From Neisseria weaveri (lineage in GTDB: Bacteria; Pseudomonadota; Gammaproteobacteria; Burkholderiales; Neisseriaceae), in the NCBI RefSeq assembly GCF_900638685.1, contig NZ_LR134533.1:930001-994000 (forward strand): 64,000 bases of DNA, in the 5' to 3' direction. Position numbers and translations under genes: made by a program. Each line of letters begins with the position of its first letter. The first letter of the stretch is position 1. Below are positions 31,567 through 40,038 of the stretch, piece by piece. Below the pieces are notes generated by a model. It had not been told where the DNA came from and made no database searches. It saw only the letters and a program-made list of their open reading frames with translations.

Positions 31567-32433
31567 TTAGTCGGCAATATTGCAGGTGAAATGATGGGCG
31601 CTGATTTTGAAACCGTTGATGAAATACAAACGGTGTGCCTGTGCACGTTCATCGCCCACATTGGAATCGATATGGATTTGGTGAATGCCTTCCTCACGGG
31701 CAATCTCTTTCACCCGCTCCAACAAACGCGAAGCATAACCTTTGCCGCGGCTTTGAGGAACGGTTACCACGTCATCGATATGGATATGGCGGCCGCTGAC
31801 CAAATTGGTTTCTTCGCGGAAACCGCAAATTGCCACCGCATTGTTTTTGCCGTCTTCAAAAATCCCCAACAAACGGTAGCCCTGACTGCGCTGCATATTA
31901 TTGACCTGTTCCACAAAACGGGAAACATCGGTCAACATCGGGCGCAAAATGCTCAATGCGGCAAAGGCGGTAATGGTTTCCTCAAACCCGATTTCGCGCA
32001 AAATACCGGTTTCCGTTGCAACAGCAGGCTGAACAGCCGTTTCCTGAACGGCTGCCGCAACAGTTTCTTGCACCGCCGTTTCTTGCGGTTCGGCCGAAGC
32101 GGCCACAGGCTGCTCTTCCGCCGCTTTAACCGCGCCTTCATGCTCGTCCAACAAAGTTTTGCAGTCCATCACACGTAAATCGTTGTCTGCGGCAAAATCC
32201 ATCAGGAAGCGGAACATTGCCGGATTGATTTCTTCCAGCTGCTTGTCCACCGCTACGCAGCGCACTTTATCCACCAGCATGGGTCTGACCCATTTGTGGT
32301 AAGACAGGCGGTTGGTCTTGTCGAATGAAGAAAGAATACCGCACAGGCGTTCGGCCCAATCGCTCGGACGGAACGTCTTACCGTTGCTGGTTGTACCGTG
32401 AATCACAATTTCGTATGGATTACAAACTAACAT
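31567..32433 (-). CDS. DUF3579 - GNAT acetyltransferase fusion
   Basis: 288 residues in three parts. Residues 1-100 match DUF3579, known from betaproteobacteria (NPYEIVIHGTTSNGKTFRPS, DWAERLCGILSSF). Residues about 102-150 are an Ala/Glu/Gln/Val linker with repeated QET-AVQ units. Residues about 155-288 are a GNAT acetyltransferase with the acetyl-CoA loop VPQSRGKGYASRLLERVKEI and the C-terminal AHRLYFINGFKI. The substrate is not known. An upstream TTG at 32451 is open, but ATG 32433 starts the DUF3579 match. Whether this fusion is standard across Neisseria I cannot tell. Confidence 0.8.
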   Translation of the reverse strand: MLVCNPYEIVIHGTTSNGKTFRPSDWAERLCGILSSFDKTNRLSYHKWVRPMLVDKVRCVAVDKQLEEINPAMFRFLMDFAADNDLRVMDCKTLLDEHEGAVKAAEEQPVAASAEPQETAVQETVAAAVQETAVQPAVATETGILREIGFEETITAFAALSILRPMLTDVSRFVEQVNNMQRSQGYRLLGIFEDGKNNAVAICGFREETNLVSGRHIHIDDVVTVPQSRGKGYASRLLERVKEIAREEGIHQIHIDSNVGDERAQAHRLYFINGFKISAHHFTCNIAD

Positions 32434-32774
32434 GAGGTTCTCTGGAAACAATTTTTAGAATGGAAACTGAAAAACCGTGCACCGCCGTACAGATCACACC
32501 TGCCAACAATTACCGGTTAACTGTCAGATTATACCCGACAGCCGGACAACTCCCAAATTCCGCCCGACAGCAAACCGTATTTTCAGACGGCCCCAATCAA
32601 GCGACCACTCCCAATGTTTGGCGTAAACAGCAAGCCAAGCTAACATTTTGAGAATTTTATTCTTTTCCCACACGCTTTCTGCAAAGCGGACAACATAAAA
32701 AACCAATATTATTGAGTCAGGCCGTGAACATCCGAACATTGCAACAACCGGCAAACCTTATTTTTTCAGACGGC

Positions 32775-33278
32775 CTAATCAATGATTTTCTTTCCCAGCA
32801 GCACAATATCCGCCAACGAAGTTTCCAAATCACACACTTCCGGCAGCCTGCCCCATTCCTGAAAACCGAAAGAGTGAAACAGGTTGATACTGGCATGATT
32901 GTGGCCGAAAATCACGGCAATCACGTTTTTAATGCCCAACGACGGCGCACGCTCCAACATACTGCGCAACAACACTTTGCCGACGCCGACGCCGCGCATT
33001 CCCTGACGGACATAAATACTGATTTCCGCCGTGATATGGTAGGCATGGCGGGGATAATAATCGCTGAAACTACCCCACGCCCAAATTTCTCCGTCACGGT
33101 TTTTCAACACATACAACGGCCTTTTGCCGTGATGTGCATCAAACCATGCCTGCCTGTCGGCTACACTGACGGGCTGTAAATCCGCCGTCGACTGCCTGCC
33201 GGAAATCGTACTGTTATAAATGTCGACGATATCGGGCAAATCAGCCTGAACGGCTTCAATAATCTTATATTCTGTCAT
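32775..33278 (-). CDS. GNAT acetyltransferase of the phosphinothricin/methionine sulfoximine type
   Basis: 167 residues. The order IVDIYNSTISGRQSTADLQP near 18, WGSFSDYYPRHAYHITAEIS near 68, acetyl-CoA loop QGMRGVGVGKVLLRSMLERA near 92, and INLFHSFGFQEWGRLPEV near 130 match the Pat/MddA/YncA group. These acetylate amino acid analogues such as methionine sulfoximine. A DUS overlaps the region just upstream. It is followed by the isochorismatase-like gene in the same direction, about 35 bases away. Confidence 0.85.
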   Translation of the reverse strand: MTEYKIIEAVQADLPDIVDIYNSTISGRQSTADLQPVSVADRQAWFDAHHGKRPLYVLKNRDGEIWAWGSFSDYYPRHAYHITAEISIYVRQGMRGVGVGKVLLRSMLERAPSLGIKNVIAVIFGHNHASINLFHSFGFQEWGRLPEVCDLETSLADIVLLGKKIID

Positions 33279-33311
33279 TTTTCAGACGGCCTCTTTCTCT
33301 CTGCGGCAAAA

Positions 33312-33857
33312 TTACTGAATCAATTTGGAAACGGTTTTGAAAGCAGGATGTTTCGCATCCTTCATCAGCATAAACAAAATGCTTTCCACATTGCTGACCA
33401 CCGCTCCGGCGGCCGCCATCTGTTTCAACGCATTGTCTTTATTCAACGGATTGCGCGAAGCGGTGCATTCAAACGGCACATACACGCTCAATCCGTGTTC
33501 GCGCATATCCAGAACCGTCTGCAACATACACACATGCGCCTCCGCACCGATCAACACCACATGCCCCGCCTGTTTGTCTTTAACAAAGGCCTCCACTTCG
33601 GGCAACCAAGCCGAAAAGCGGGTTTTCTCCACAACAGGCGCGTCGCCCAACAACAGCTTTACCGCCGGAACCGTCGCACCCAACCCTTTAGGATATTGTT
33701 CGGTAACCAACAAAGGCACAGACAAAGCCTGCAGACCCTGCAAAATCAAACGGCTTTTTTCCGCAAACTGCTCATGTTCGTGCAAAACGGGCGTCAAACG
33801 CTCTTGAATATCGACAACGATGCAAACGGTATTTTCGGCAGTCATCAAACGGCTCAT
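33312..33857 (-). CDS. isochorismatase-family hydrolase
   Basis: 181 residues, cysteine hydrolase fold. The catalytic Asp is in CIVVDIQERLTPVL near residue 13, the Lys in VVEKTRFSAWLPEV near 75, and the Cys in LIGAEAHVCMLQTVLDMREHG near 110. The lineage resembles YcaC-like members of unknown substrate. ATG 33857 has AAGGAG 8 bases upstream; an earlier open start at 33881 lacks such a site. No pathway neighbour reveals the substrate. Confidence 0.85.
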   Translation of the reverse strand: MSRLMTAENTVCIVVDIQERLTPVLHEHEQFAEKSRLILQGLQALSVPLLVTEQYPKGLGATVPAVKLLLGDAPVVEKTRFSAWLPEVEAFVKDKQAGHVVLIGAEAHVCMLQTVLDMREHGLSVYVPFECTASRNPLNKDNALKQMAAAGAVVSNVESILFMLMKDAKHPAFKTVSKLIQ

Positions 33858-33927
33858 CGCATTCTCCTTCAGGAATATCAAGTCAAGGCCGCAAATAATA
33901 CGGCTTTTTCAAACTATAAAGACAAAA

Positions 33928-33959
33928 AGGCCGTCTGAAAACTATTTTTCAGACGGCCT
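33928..33959 (-). terminator. DUS-pair terminator of argJ
   Basis: AGGCCGTCTGAAAA and TTTTCAGACGGCCT around CTAT, followed on the minus strand by TTTTT. It is 16 bases after the argJ stop. Confidence 0.75.
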
Positions 33960-33974
33960 CATCAAGCTTACCGT

Positions 33975-35192
33975 TTAAGAACGGTAATCGGCATTAATCG
34001 ATACATACTCATGCGATAAGTCGCAGGTATAAATCACTGCCCGGGCACGACCGCGCTGCAAATCGACGCGTACGGTAATTTCACTTTCATTCATCACGCG
34101 CTGCCCCTGCTCTTCGGTGTAGCTGTCGGCGCGACCGCCATTTTCGGCAACCAGCACATCCCCCAACCACATTTTCACTTTGTCCGCATCCAACGGCACG
34201 CCCGAATAACCGATCGCGGCCAACAAACGGCCTAAGTTGGGATCACCGGCGAAGAAAGCCGTTTTCACCAAAGGGGAATGGGCAACGGCATACGCTACTT
34301 TACGCGCTTCTTCACTGCTTTCGGCATTTTCCACCTGAACCGTAATCAATTTGGTGGCGCCTTCACCGTCACGCACAATGGCCTGAGCCAACTCCAAAGC
34401 CAAGCTGCCGAGCAAAGCTTTAAGCTGCTCGTAGCGCGGGTCGGCAATATTGTCGATTTCGTTTTGACCGTTTTTACCTGTCGCCACAATGACAAAGCTG
34501 TCGTTGGTGCTGGTATCGCCGTCCACCGTAATGCTGTTGAACGACATATCCGCCACTTCTTGGGTCAGCAGCTGCAAAATCGGTTGCGAAACTTTGGCAT
34601 CGCACACGATAAAGCCGAGCATGGTCGCCATATTCGGACAAATCATGCCCGCACCTTTGGAAATACCGGTTGCCCGAACCGTGTGGTTGTTACCGATTTT
34701 GCCTTCACGGCTGGCGGCTTTCGGTACGGTATCCGTCGTCATAATCGCGCGTGCCGCTTCATGCCAATGAACCGGACGCACTTTCGGCAACGCATCGATG
34801 ATTCTGTCGTGCGGCAACGGCTCCAAAATCACGCCTGTGGAAAAAGGCAGAATCTGAGTAGGCTTACAGCCGACTTGCGCGGCAACCGCTTCACACACCG
34901 CCATCGCCCGCGCCCGGCCTTCCGCGCCCGTGCCGGCATTGGCGTTGCCGGTATTGATGACCAAAGCACGTACGCCGTCTTCGTCAAACAAATGCTCTTT
35001 GGCCAGATAAACCGGCGCGGCGCAAAAACGGTTTTGCGTAAACACCGCACCGACGGTGTTGTCTTTATTCAAAACCATCAGAGTCAAATCGTCGCGGGCC
35101 GCTTTTTTCACACCGGCTTGTCCGACAAAAACCTGAACACCGTCTACGCCCAGCAGCTCGGCTGCATCTTTCTCCCTCAAATTGACTGCCAT
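33975..35192 (-). CDS. argJ: bifunctional ornithine acetyltransferase / N-acetylglutamate synthase
   Basis: 405 residues. Recycles the acetyl group in arginine synthesis. The precursor cuts itself into alpha and beta chains before the Thr of [14 protein letters not shown], here Thr190, which becomes the nucleophile. Other family segments are [15 protein letters not shown] near 79, [11 protein letters not shown] near 117, and [16 protein letters not shown] near 218. The usual IHP before the cut site is ICP here. The start codon follows the stop of the ClC gene with no gap, and its AAGGAG lies inside that gene, so the two are coupled. Confidence 0.96.
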   Translation of the reverse strand: MAVNLREKDAAELLGVDGVQVFVGQAGVKKAARDDLTLMVLNKDNTVGAVFTQNRFCAAPVYLAKEHLFDEDGVRALVINTGNANAGTGAEGRARAMAVCEAVAAQVGCKPTQILPFSTGVILEPLPHDRIIDALPKVRPVHWHEAARAIMTTDTVPKAASREGKIGNNHTVRATGISKGAGMICPNMATMLGFIVCDAKVSQPILQLLTQEVADMSFNSITVDGDTSTNDSFVIVATGKNGQNEIDNIADPRYEQLKALLGSLALELAQAIVRDGEGATKLITVQVENAESSEEARKVAYAVAHSPLVKTAFFAGDPNLGRLLAAIGYSGVPLDADKVKMWLGDVLVAENGGRADSYTEEQGQRVMNESEITVRVDLQRGRARAVIYTCDLSHEYVSINADYRS

Positions 35193-36662
35193 TTATTGCT
35201 CCTTTTTATCTTTATCTGTTTGTGCAGGCGTCTGCACGATTTCATCGCGCACCGCTCCGGGTTTTCCCGTTTCGACGGCCTGAACCGGTTTGGCCGCATA
35301 TTCTTCCTGCACGCGCTGCCTGAAACGCATGCCGGCCGCATGGTAAAACGGTTTCGGTGAAAATTGCCGTGATACCTGAGATGCAAAAATAGCACCAATC
35401 AACAACCAGAACAACAAATTCTGCCCGCCTGTCATTTCCATCACCACCACGCTGGACGTTAACGGCGACTGCGTTGCCGCTGCCAAAAATGCAGTCATAC
35501 AGATCAACACCAGCACATTGACGCCCGTTTCCAGATTGGCAACAGCGGCAATATGCTCGCCCAACATCGCACCGATGGTCAGCGACGGTGTAAAGATGCC
35601 GCCCGGAATACCGGCCCAATAAGACAAAATCGTCGCCACCCATTTGGCAACCGCCACGCCGAACGGCGCATCATACATTCTGCGCAACGCACCCGATGCT
35701 TCATGATAGCCCGTACCGAAAGTCTGCCCTTGATACAGCGTACCCAGCGCCGCCAAAACCAAGCCGATAATACCGGCCAGCAAAACAGGATGACGGCGAA
35801 TCCAACCGCGCCATTTCGTCGGCGCAAATGCTGCCATGCCTTTAAACAACATCCGTGCAAACAAACCGCCGGCGATGCCGCAAATCAGTGCACACGCCAA
35901 CACCCACATCAGCATATTCGGCAATTCGGTACCGTGGAAACCGGAAAAATACGGGTTGTTACCCTGAATGGCCACCTGAATAAAACCGGCAGCCAGCACG
36001 CCGATAAAAATCTGACGTTCCCAACGCAGCAAAACATCACGACCCAATTCTTCAATGGCGAATACCACACCCGCCAAAGGCGCATTAAACGCCGCCGCCA
36101 AACCGCCGGCCGCACCGGCGGCAATCAAGTCGTTTTCCTGCATGCCTTTAAACGCCAAGTTGCGTTTTTTACACCAACTGCCCCAAGCCGCCATCACGGC
36201 CGCCCCGACCTGAACCGACGGCCCTTCCCGCCCGATTGATGCGCCGGCCAACATACCCATAAACGTGAGCGGAATTTTCAGCAGCGTCTGCCACAACGAA
36301 ATCAAACGGGTTTTCTGCGGACCATAGGGCAAAGACAACGATGCCAAAACCTGCGGAATACCGCTTCCCGAAGTATAGGGCGCAAAACGCTGCGTCAGCC
36401 ACACAATCAGCGGCAACCCAAACGGCAAAGCCACCCATGCAAACCAAGGATATTTCTGCACCCAATGTGCATTCAACTCCAAAGCATAATCCGCCACTTT
36501 GGCAAAACCGAGCGAAACGCCCGCCACCAAAGTCGCGCCCAGCAGCAGAAAAACAAAAGCCAGCGTCTTTTTCGACAACCGCTTGGTCTGCAAAGCTTTA
36601 TGCGAAACGGAACGCCCGGCCGCATACATTTTTTCTTGCCATTTATTTTTTAGATTATTCAT
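35193..36662 (-). CDS. ClC-family chloride channel or Cl-/H+ antiporter
   Basis: 489 residues, about 14 membrane helices from 30 to 445. The three ion-pathway motifs are present: GSGIPQV near 98, GREGPSVQVGAA near 144 with the gating Glu, and GIPGGIFTPSLTIGAMLG near 350. The C-terminal about 45 residues are polar. Bacterial ClC proteins of this type exchange two chloride ions for a proton and help in acid resistance. The ribosome site before ATG 36662 is weak, and ATG 36629 is an alternative start. It is coupled to argJ, a pairing with no obvious logic. Confidence 0.9.
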   Translation of the reverse strand: MNNLKNKWQEKMYAAGRSVSHKALQTKRLSKKTLAFVFLLLGATLVAGVSLGFAKVADYALELNAHWVQKYPWFAWVALPFGLPLIVWLTQRFAPYTSGSGIPQVLASLSLPYGPQKTRLISLWQTLLKIPLTFMGMLAGASIGREGPSVQVGAAVMAAWGSWCKKRNLAFKGMQENDLIAAGAAGGLAAAFNAPLAGVVFAIEELGRDVLLRWERQIFIGVLAAGFIQVAIQGNNPYFSGFHGTELPNMLMWVLACALICGIAGGLFARMLFKGMAAFAPTKWRGWIRRHPVLLAGIIGLVLAALGTLYQGQTFGTGYHEASGALRRMYDAPFGVAVAKWVATILSYWAGIPGGIFTPSLTIGAMLGEHIAAVANLETGVNVLVLICMTAFLAAATQSPLTSSVVVMEMTGGQNLLFWLLIGAIFASQVSRQFSPKPFYHAAGMRFRQRVQEEYAAKPVQAVETGKPGAVRDEIVQTPAQTDKDKKEQ

Positions 36663-37030
36663 TTTCTGATAATTCGGAATAGTTTTGTAAGACGTAAAAA
36701 ATCAGGAAACGGTTTCCCCTTCAACCGACAGCGCAAAGACCGGCATTTCATCACTGTTTTTTTCAGACGGCCTTGTAAAGATTCTGTCATTAAACCACCT
36801 TATGATGATACCGCATTACCCGCACCGCCAGGAAGCCGTTCGATGCAGGAGCGCAACCTCGGACGTTACGGCCGAAGTTCGTTTACACTACCTGAATACC
36901 ACTGAATACAAACCATACCGGCCACACAAGCCCCCGAAGATTACATCATCGGAAAATTCCGCTAAACTTCAGCTTCAGGCCGCCTGAAAATTGTTGAAAA
37001 ACAAAAACACAACCGACAAAGGAGAAAAAT
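36663..37030. other. intergenic region before phoB, no gene seen
   Basis: 368 bases between divergent genes. It holds one DUS (36763-36774, ending GGCCT) and one variant DUS (36978-36988). No convincing open frame, RNA or terminator is visible. It must carry the promoters for the ClC-argJ pair and for phoB-phoR, but I see no clear hexamers. Confidence 0.5.
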
Positions 37031-37729
37031 ATGCCGACCATCCGAGCACTGGTTATCGAAGACGAAAGCGCCATCGCCCGGCTGATTCAAATCACATTGG
37101 AGCAGGCCGGCATGGAAGTCGATTGCACAGACAGCGTAGAGAACGCCAAACCGTTACTCAACCGCCAACTGCCGGACATCGTCCTGATAGACTGGATGCT
37201 TCCGGGACAATCCGGCATACAGTTTACCAAGCAACTGCGCAGCGACAGCCGTACGCAAGACCTACCGATTATTTTGCTTACCGCGCGTTGCGAAGAGAGC
37301 GACAAGGAGCAGGGATTAAATTTAGGCGCCGACGATTATGTCACCAAGCCCTTTTCACCGCGCGAACTGGTTGCCAGAATCAACGCCCTGCTGCGTCGCC
37401 GCGCACCGCAAAAAACCGCTCAACAAGTCAGCATACAGGGGTTAACCATCGACCCTGCACAGCAACGCGTTACCGGCAACGGTCAAAACATCGCTTTCGG
37501 CCCCACCGAATTCAAACTGCTGCACTTTTTCATGACCCACACCGACCGTATTTACAGCCGCCGCCAACTGCTCGACCAAATCTGGGGCGACCATATTTTT
37601 GTGGAAGAACGCACTGTCGACGTACACATCCGCCGCCTCCGTCGCGGGCTGGAAACCGTCGGACTGGAACATTTGATACAAACCATACGCGGCAGCGGCT
37701 ACCGCTTTTCCGCCAACCCCGATGATTAA
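37031..37729 (+). CDS. phoB: OmpR/PhoB-family response regulator
   Basis: 232 residues. Receiver domain 1-125 with acidic pocket VIEDESA, phosphorylated Asp54 in VLIDWMLPGQSG, and the final Lys in DDYVTKPFSPREL. The winged-helix DNA-binding domain is about 135-230, with FGPTEFKLLHFFMTH and VHIRRLRRGLETVG, plus TIRGSGYRF at the end. The whole is most like PhoB, the phosphate-starvation regulator. AAAGGAG precedes the ATG. The kinase gene follows after a 44-base gap containing a DUS. No pst transport genes lie in the window, so PhoB function is inferred from sequence style. Confidence 0.85.
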   Translation: MPTIRALVIEDESAIARLIQITLEQAGMEVDCTDSVENAKPLLNRQLPDIVLIDWMLPGQSGIQFTKQLRSDSRTQDLPIILLTARCEESDKEQGLNLGADDYVTKPFSPRELVARINALLRRRAPQKTAQQVSIQGLTIDPAQQRVTGNGQNIAFGPTEFKLLHFFMTHTDRIYSRRQLLDQIWGDHIFVEERTVDVHIRRLRRGLETVGLEHLIQTIRGSGYRFSANPDD

Positions 37730-37773
37730 CCGCCACGTCTGATTTTTTCAGACGGCCTCATATCCCGCACACC

Positions 37774-39102
37774 ATGCACAGTCATTTCTCCACTATCCTG
37801 CTTTCCCTGCTCGCCGCCCTGCCGGTCGGATTTATTATCGGCGAAACCACCGGCCTGCTGACCTCATTCAGTCTTACCGTCTCATTCTGGCTGCTTATCC
37901 ACCTTTACCACACCGCACGTCTGTACAACTGGCTGCAAAACCCCAAACTAAGCACCATTCCCAAAGGCAGGGGCATTTGGAAAGACATATCCGACACCCT
38001 GCTCCGCCAAGCCAAGAGCCGCAAAAAAAGCAAACAAAAGCGTGCCAAAGCACTATTCCGCCTCAACCGTATCGCCGAAGCCATGCCCAACGGCATTTTG
38101 GTTCTCGACTCAAACGGCCGCATCAAATGGATGAACCCGACGGCGGCCGGACACCTGAATCTTAATCCGCATCTCGACCGCAGCCGCATACTGAAAAGCC
38201 TGATTCACGCCCCCGAATTTCACGCCTTTCTCCACAGCGGCAACCGCCAAGCCCTGCCGGAAATCAGCCTGACCGTTCCCGACACATACGACGGATTGCG
38301 CACCGTTTTACTTTCCCGTACCGCATTCGGACAAGGCAACACCCTACTGGTTACCCAAGACATCACTTCCGCCGAACGGCTCAACACCGCCCGAGCAGAC
38401 TTTGTCGCCAATGTTTCCCACGAACTGCGCACACCGCTGACCGTTATCAACGGCTTTTTGGAAACCCTGACCGACTTTCCCGATCTACCCGTCGAGCAGC
38501 GTCAGGAGTGCTTGGGTCTGATGCAGGATCAAGGCAAAAGAATGCTTGATCTCATCGCCGATTTGCTGACCCTCTCACGCTTGGAAGACAACCAACATAC
38601 CGACCACAACCGGCAACCGGTCAACCTGTCCGAGCTGACTTACCGACTTTGTAAAGACGGTCTGAATTTTTCAGACGGCCTCCATCACTTCCACACCGAT
38701 ATCGCGCCCGATATTTGGGTAAACGGCATCAGCATGGATCTGTATAACGCCTTCAGCAATCTCGTTTTCAATGCCGTACGCTACACGCCCGAAGGCGGCA
38801 GCATTACGGTTTCGCTGCAAGCCTGCGGACCAAACCACAACGGACACGGCCAAGCACGTTTCAGCATTACCGATACCGGCCCCGGCATCGCGCCCGAACA
38901 TTTTCCCCGGCTGACCGAACGCTTTTACCGCGTCGACCGAGGCAGAACCCGCCAACAAGGCGGAACCGGTCTCGGTTTGGCCATCACCAAACACGCTTTG
39001 GCCAAACACCAAAGCCTGCTGGAAGTCGAAAGCGAAGTCGGCAAAGGCAGCACCTTTTCCGCCAAACTCGACACCGTTCCCCCACCGGAAGCCCTGCCAT
39101 AA
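37774..39102 (+). CDS. phoR: PhoR-like sensor histidine kinase
   Basis: 442 residues. Two membrane helices lie at about 8-47 with almost no periplasmic loop, as in PhoR. A basic stretch (RQAKSRKKSKQKRAKALFR) follows, then a PAS-type domain (MPNGILVLDSNGRIKWMNPT near 105). The phospho-accepting His216 is in NVSHELRTPLTVINGF. The ATPase domain carries NLVFNAVRYTPEGG, ITDTGPGIAPEHF and QGGTGLGLAITKHA. It partners with the regulator just upstream. A DUS is embedded in the coding region at 38670-38681, facing a degenerate copy. Confidence 0.88.
   Translation: MHSHFSTILLSLLAALPVGFIIGETTGLLTSFSLTVSFWLLIHLYHTARLYNWLQNPKLSTIPKGRGIWKDISDTLLRQAKSRKKSKQKRAKALFRLNRIAEAMPNGILVLDSNGRIKWMNPTAAGHLNLNPHLDRSRILKSLIHAPEFHAFLHSGNRQALPEISLTVPDTYDGLRTVLLSRTAFGQGNTLLVTQDITSAERLNTARADFVANVSHELRTPLTVINGFLETLTDFPDLPVEQRQECLGLMQDQGKRMLDLIADLLTLSRLEDNQHTDHNRQPVNLSELTYRLCKDGLNFSDGLHHFHTDIAPDIWVNGISMDLYNAFSNLVFNAVRYTPEGGSITVSLQACGPNHNGHGQARFSITDTGPGIAPEHFPRLTERFYRVDRGRTRQQGGTGLGLAITKHALAKHQSLLEVESEVGKGSTFSAKLDTVPPPEALP
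38655..38681 (+). repeat. DUS pair inside phoR
   Basis: A two-mismatch copy (AGACGGTCTGAA) faces an exact inverted DUS around TTT. It forms a hairpin inside the kinase coding region and encodes the segment DGLNFSDGL. Confidence 0.65.
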
Positions 39103-39159
39103 TCGGAAGGAATATGCTTCACAAGCAGTAAAACCCCGCCACCCGACCCGTTATCTGCA

Positions 39160-39199
39160 AAAAAAGCGCCATTTCCGAATCAACGCGGAAATGGCGGGA
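39160..39199 (-). terminator. strong minus-strand terminator of an unassigned transcript
   Basis: CGCCATTTCCG pairs with CGGAAATGGCG around CGTTGATT, followed on the minus strand by CTTTTTTT. The gene to the right already has its own terminator at 39373-39404. This one therefore points to a separate short transcript. Confidence 0.75.
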
Positions 39200-39276
39200 T
39201 AACTCCGGCATAAACCGGAAAGCTCCTTTTAAATACAGCCTGGTGACAATCAAGGCCAAGTCAGCCCCGATGCCAC
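39160..39276 (-). ncRNA. possible small RNA
   Basis: On the minus strand TTGGGA and TATGCT (18-base spacing, 39283-39312) could start a transcript near 39276. It would be about 117 bases long and end at the strong terminator 39160-39199. It would begin GGGGTGGCATCGGGGC, carry an open AU-rich, SD-like stretch (TATTTAAAAGGAG), then a small CCGG-TTTATG-CCGG hairpin and the terminator stem. No protein frame fits. I cannot match it to a named RNA. Confidence 0.35.
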
Positions 39277-39372
39277 CCCTAAAGCATAATCACTCTGAAT
39301 ATAAAATCCCAATCGTTTTATTTAATAAAACCCATCACGCAAAATAATACCCGAACACACATTGAACACAGC

Positions 39373-39404
39373 AAAAATCAGACGGCCTCCGTGAGGCCGT
39401 CTGA
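39373..39404 (-). terminator. DUS-pair terminator of the 167-residue membrane protein gene
   Basis: TCAGACGGCCTC and GAGGCCGTCTGA around CGT, followed on the minus strand by TTTTTGC. It is 49 bases after the stop. Here the uptake sequences point inward. Confidence 0.7.
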
Positions 39405-39452
39405 AAATAAAAACCACCCGAGCATACCTGTCGGACGGTTTTTATTACCTGT

Positions 39453-39956
39453 TTATTTCGGACAAATTTCGGCGGCAATCTTGCTGCTGTAAGGCGTTTC
39501 ATGCCAAGCGGTTTCGGCAGGCATCTTGCCCGATGCCGTCGCATCTGCCTGTCTGCCTGTCGAACAATCCACCACCACCGCCCAAGTTTTCGCACTCATG
39601 CGGCGCTCGAAAAAATACAGATTGGTCTGTTTGTAGCGGCTATTGCCTTCCACATCCAACACCTTGGATTTATCTACCGCCACAAACTGCAAAATCTGCG
39701 GCTTGATATAAGTCCACGGTTTATACGGTGCGGTCGAAGGAACTTCCGTCACCACAACCACATTTTCAGACGGCAACAAAGTGCGGGTATGACCGTACCA
39801 CGTATATTCGCTGTGTACCTGAAACCCCAACATACCCAATCCTGCCGCAGCCGGTACCAGCCACTTCGGCAGAAACTTAAAAACGCGGCGGATGATCAAT
39901 GCCACACCGGCAGCACCCAAACCGGAAAATATCATGGCCAAAAATTCCCACAGCAT
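39453..39956 (-). CDS. membrane-anchored protein of unknown function
   Basis: 167 residues, family not recognised. Two hydrophobic segments lie at about 4-24 and 31-46, and after that a soluble domain of about 120 residues, most likely periplasmic. That domain has two cysteines (VVDCSTG and the final EICPK) that could pair, and a region WAVVVDCSTGRQADAT. A good ribosome site (GGGAGG, 8 bases before ATG) supports the start. It lies between the sodium symporter and a terminator, in the same direction. A terminator separates it from the symporter, so a functional link is uncertain. Confidence 0.7.
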   Translation of the reverse strand: MLWEFLAMIFSGLGAAGVALIIRRVFKFLPKWLVPAAAGLGMLGFQVHSEYTWYGHTRTLLPSENVVVVTEVPSTAPYKPWTYIKPQILQFVAVDKSKVLDVEGNSRYKQTNLYFFERRMSAKTWAVVVDCSTGRQADATASGKMPAETAWHETPYSSKIAAEICPK

Positions 39957-39988
39957 GATGTCGTCCTCCCTCTACAAACCGAATAATA

Positions 39989-40018
39989 AAGCGGCTTGGT
40001 TTTCAGCCCAAGCCGCTG
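39989..40018 (-). terminator. terminator of the sodium:solute symporter
   Basis: AGCGGCTTGG pairs with CCAAGCCGCT around an 8-base loop, followed on the minus strand by TTATTATT. It is about 21 bases after the stop. Confidence 0.8.
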
Positions 40019-40038
40019 CTTTATATTATAAATACTGC

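Noticed and set aside
34278..35360. 360-residue open frame on the plus strand
   Set aside because: It is antisense to argJ and the end of the ClC gene, has an odd Arg/His/Asn-rich composition and no domain; a shadow of well-supported genes.
36802..36987. 61-residue open frame in the gap before phoB
   Set aside because: No ribosome site, random composition, no hydrophobic or domain pattern.
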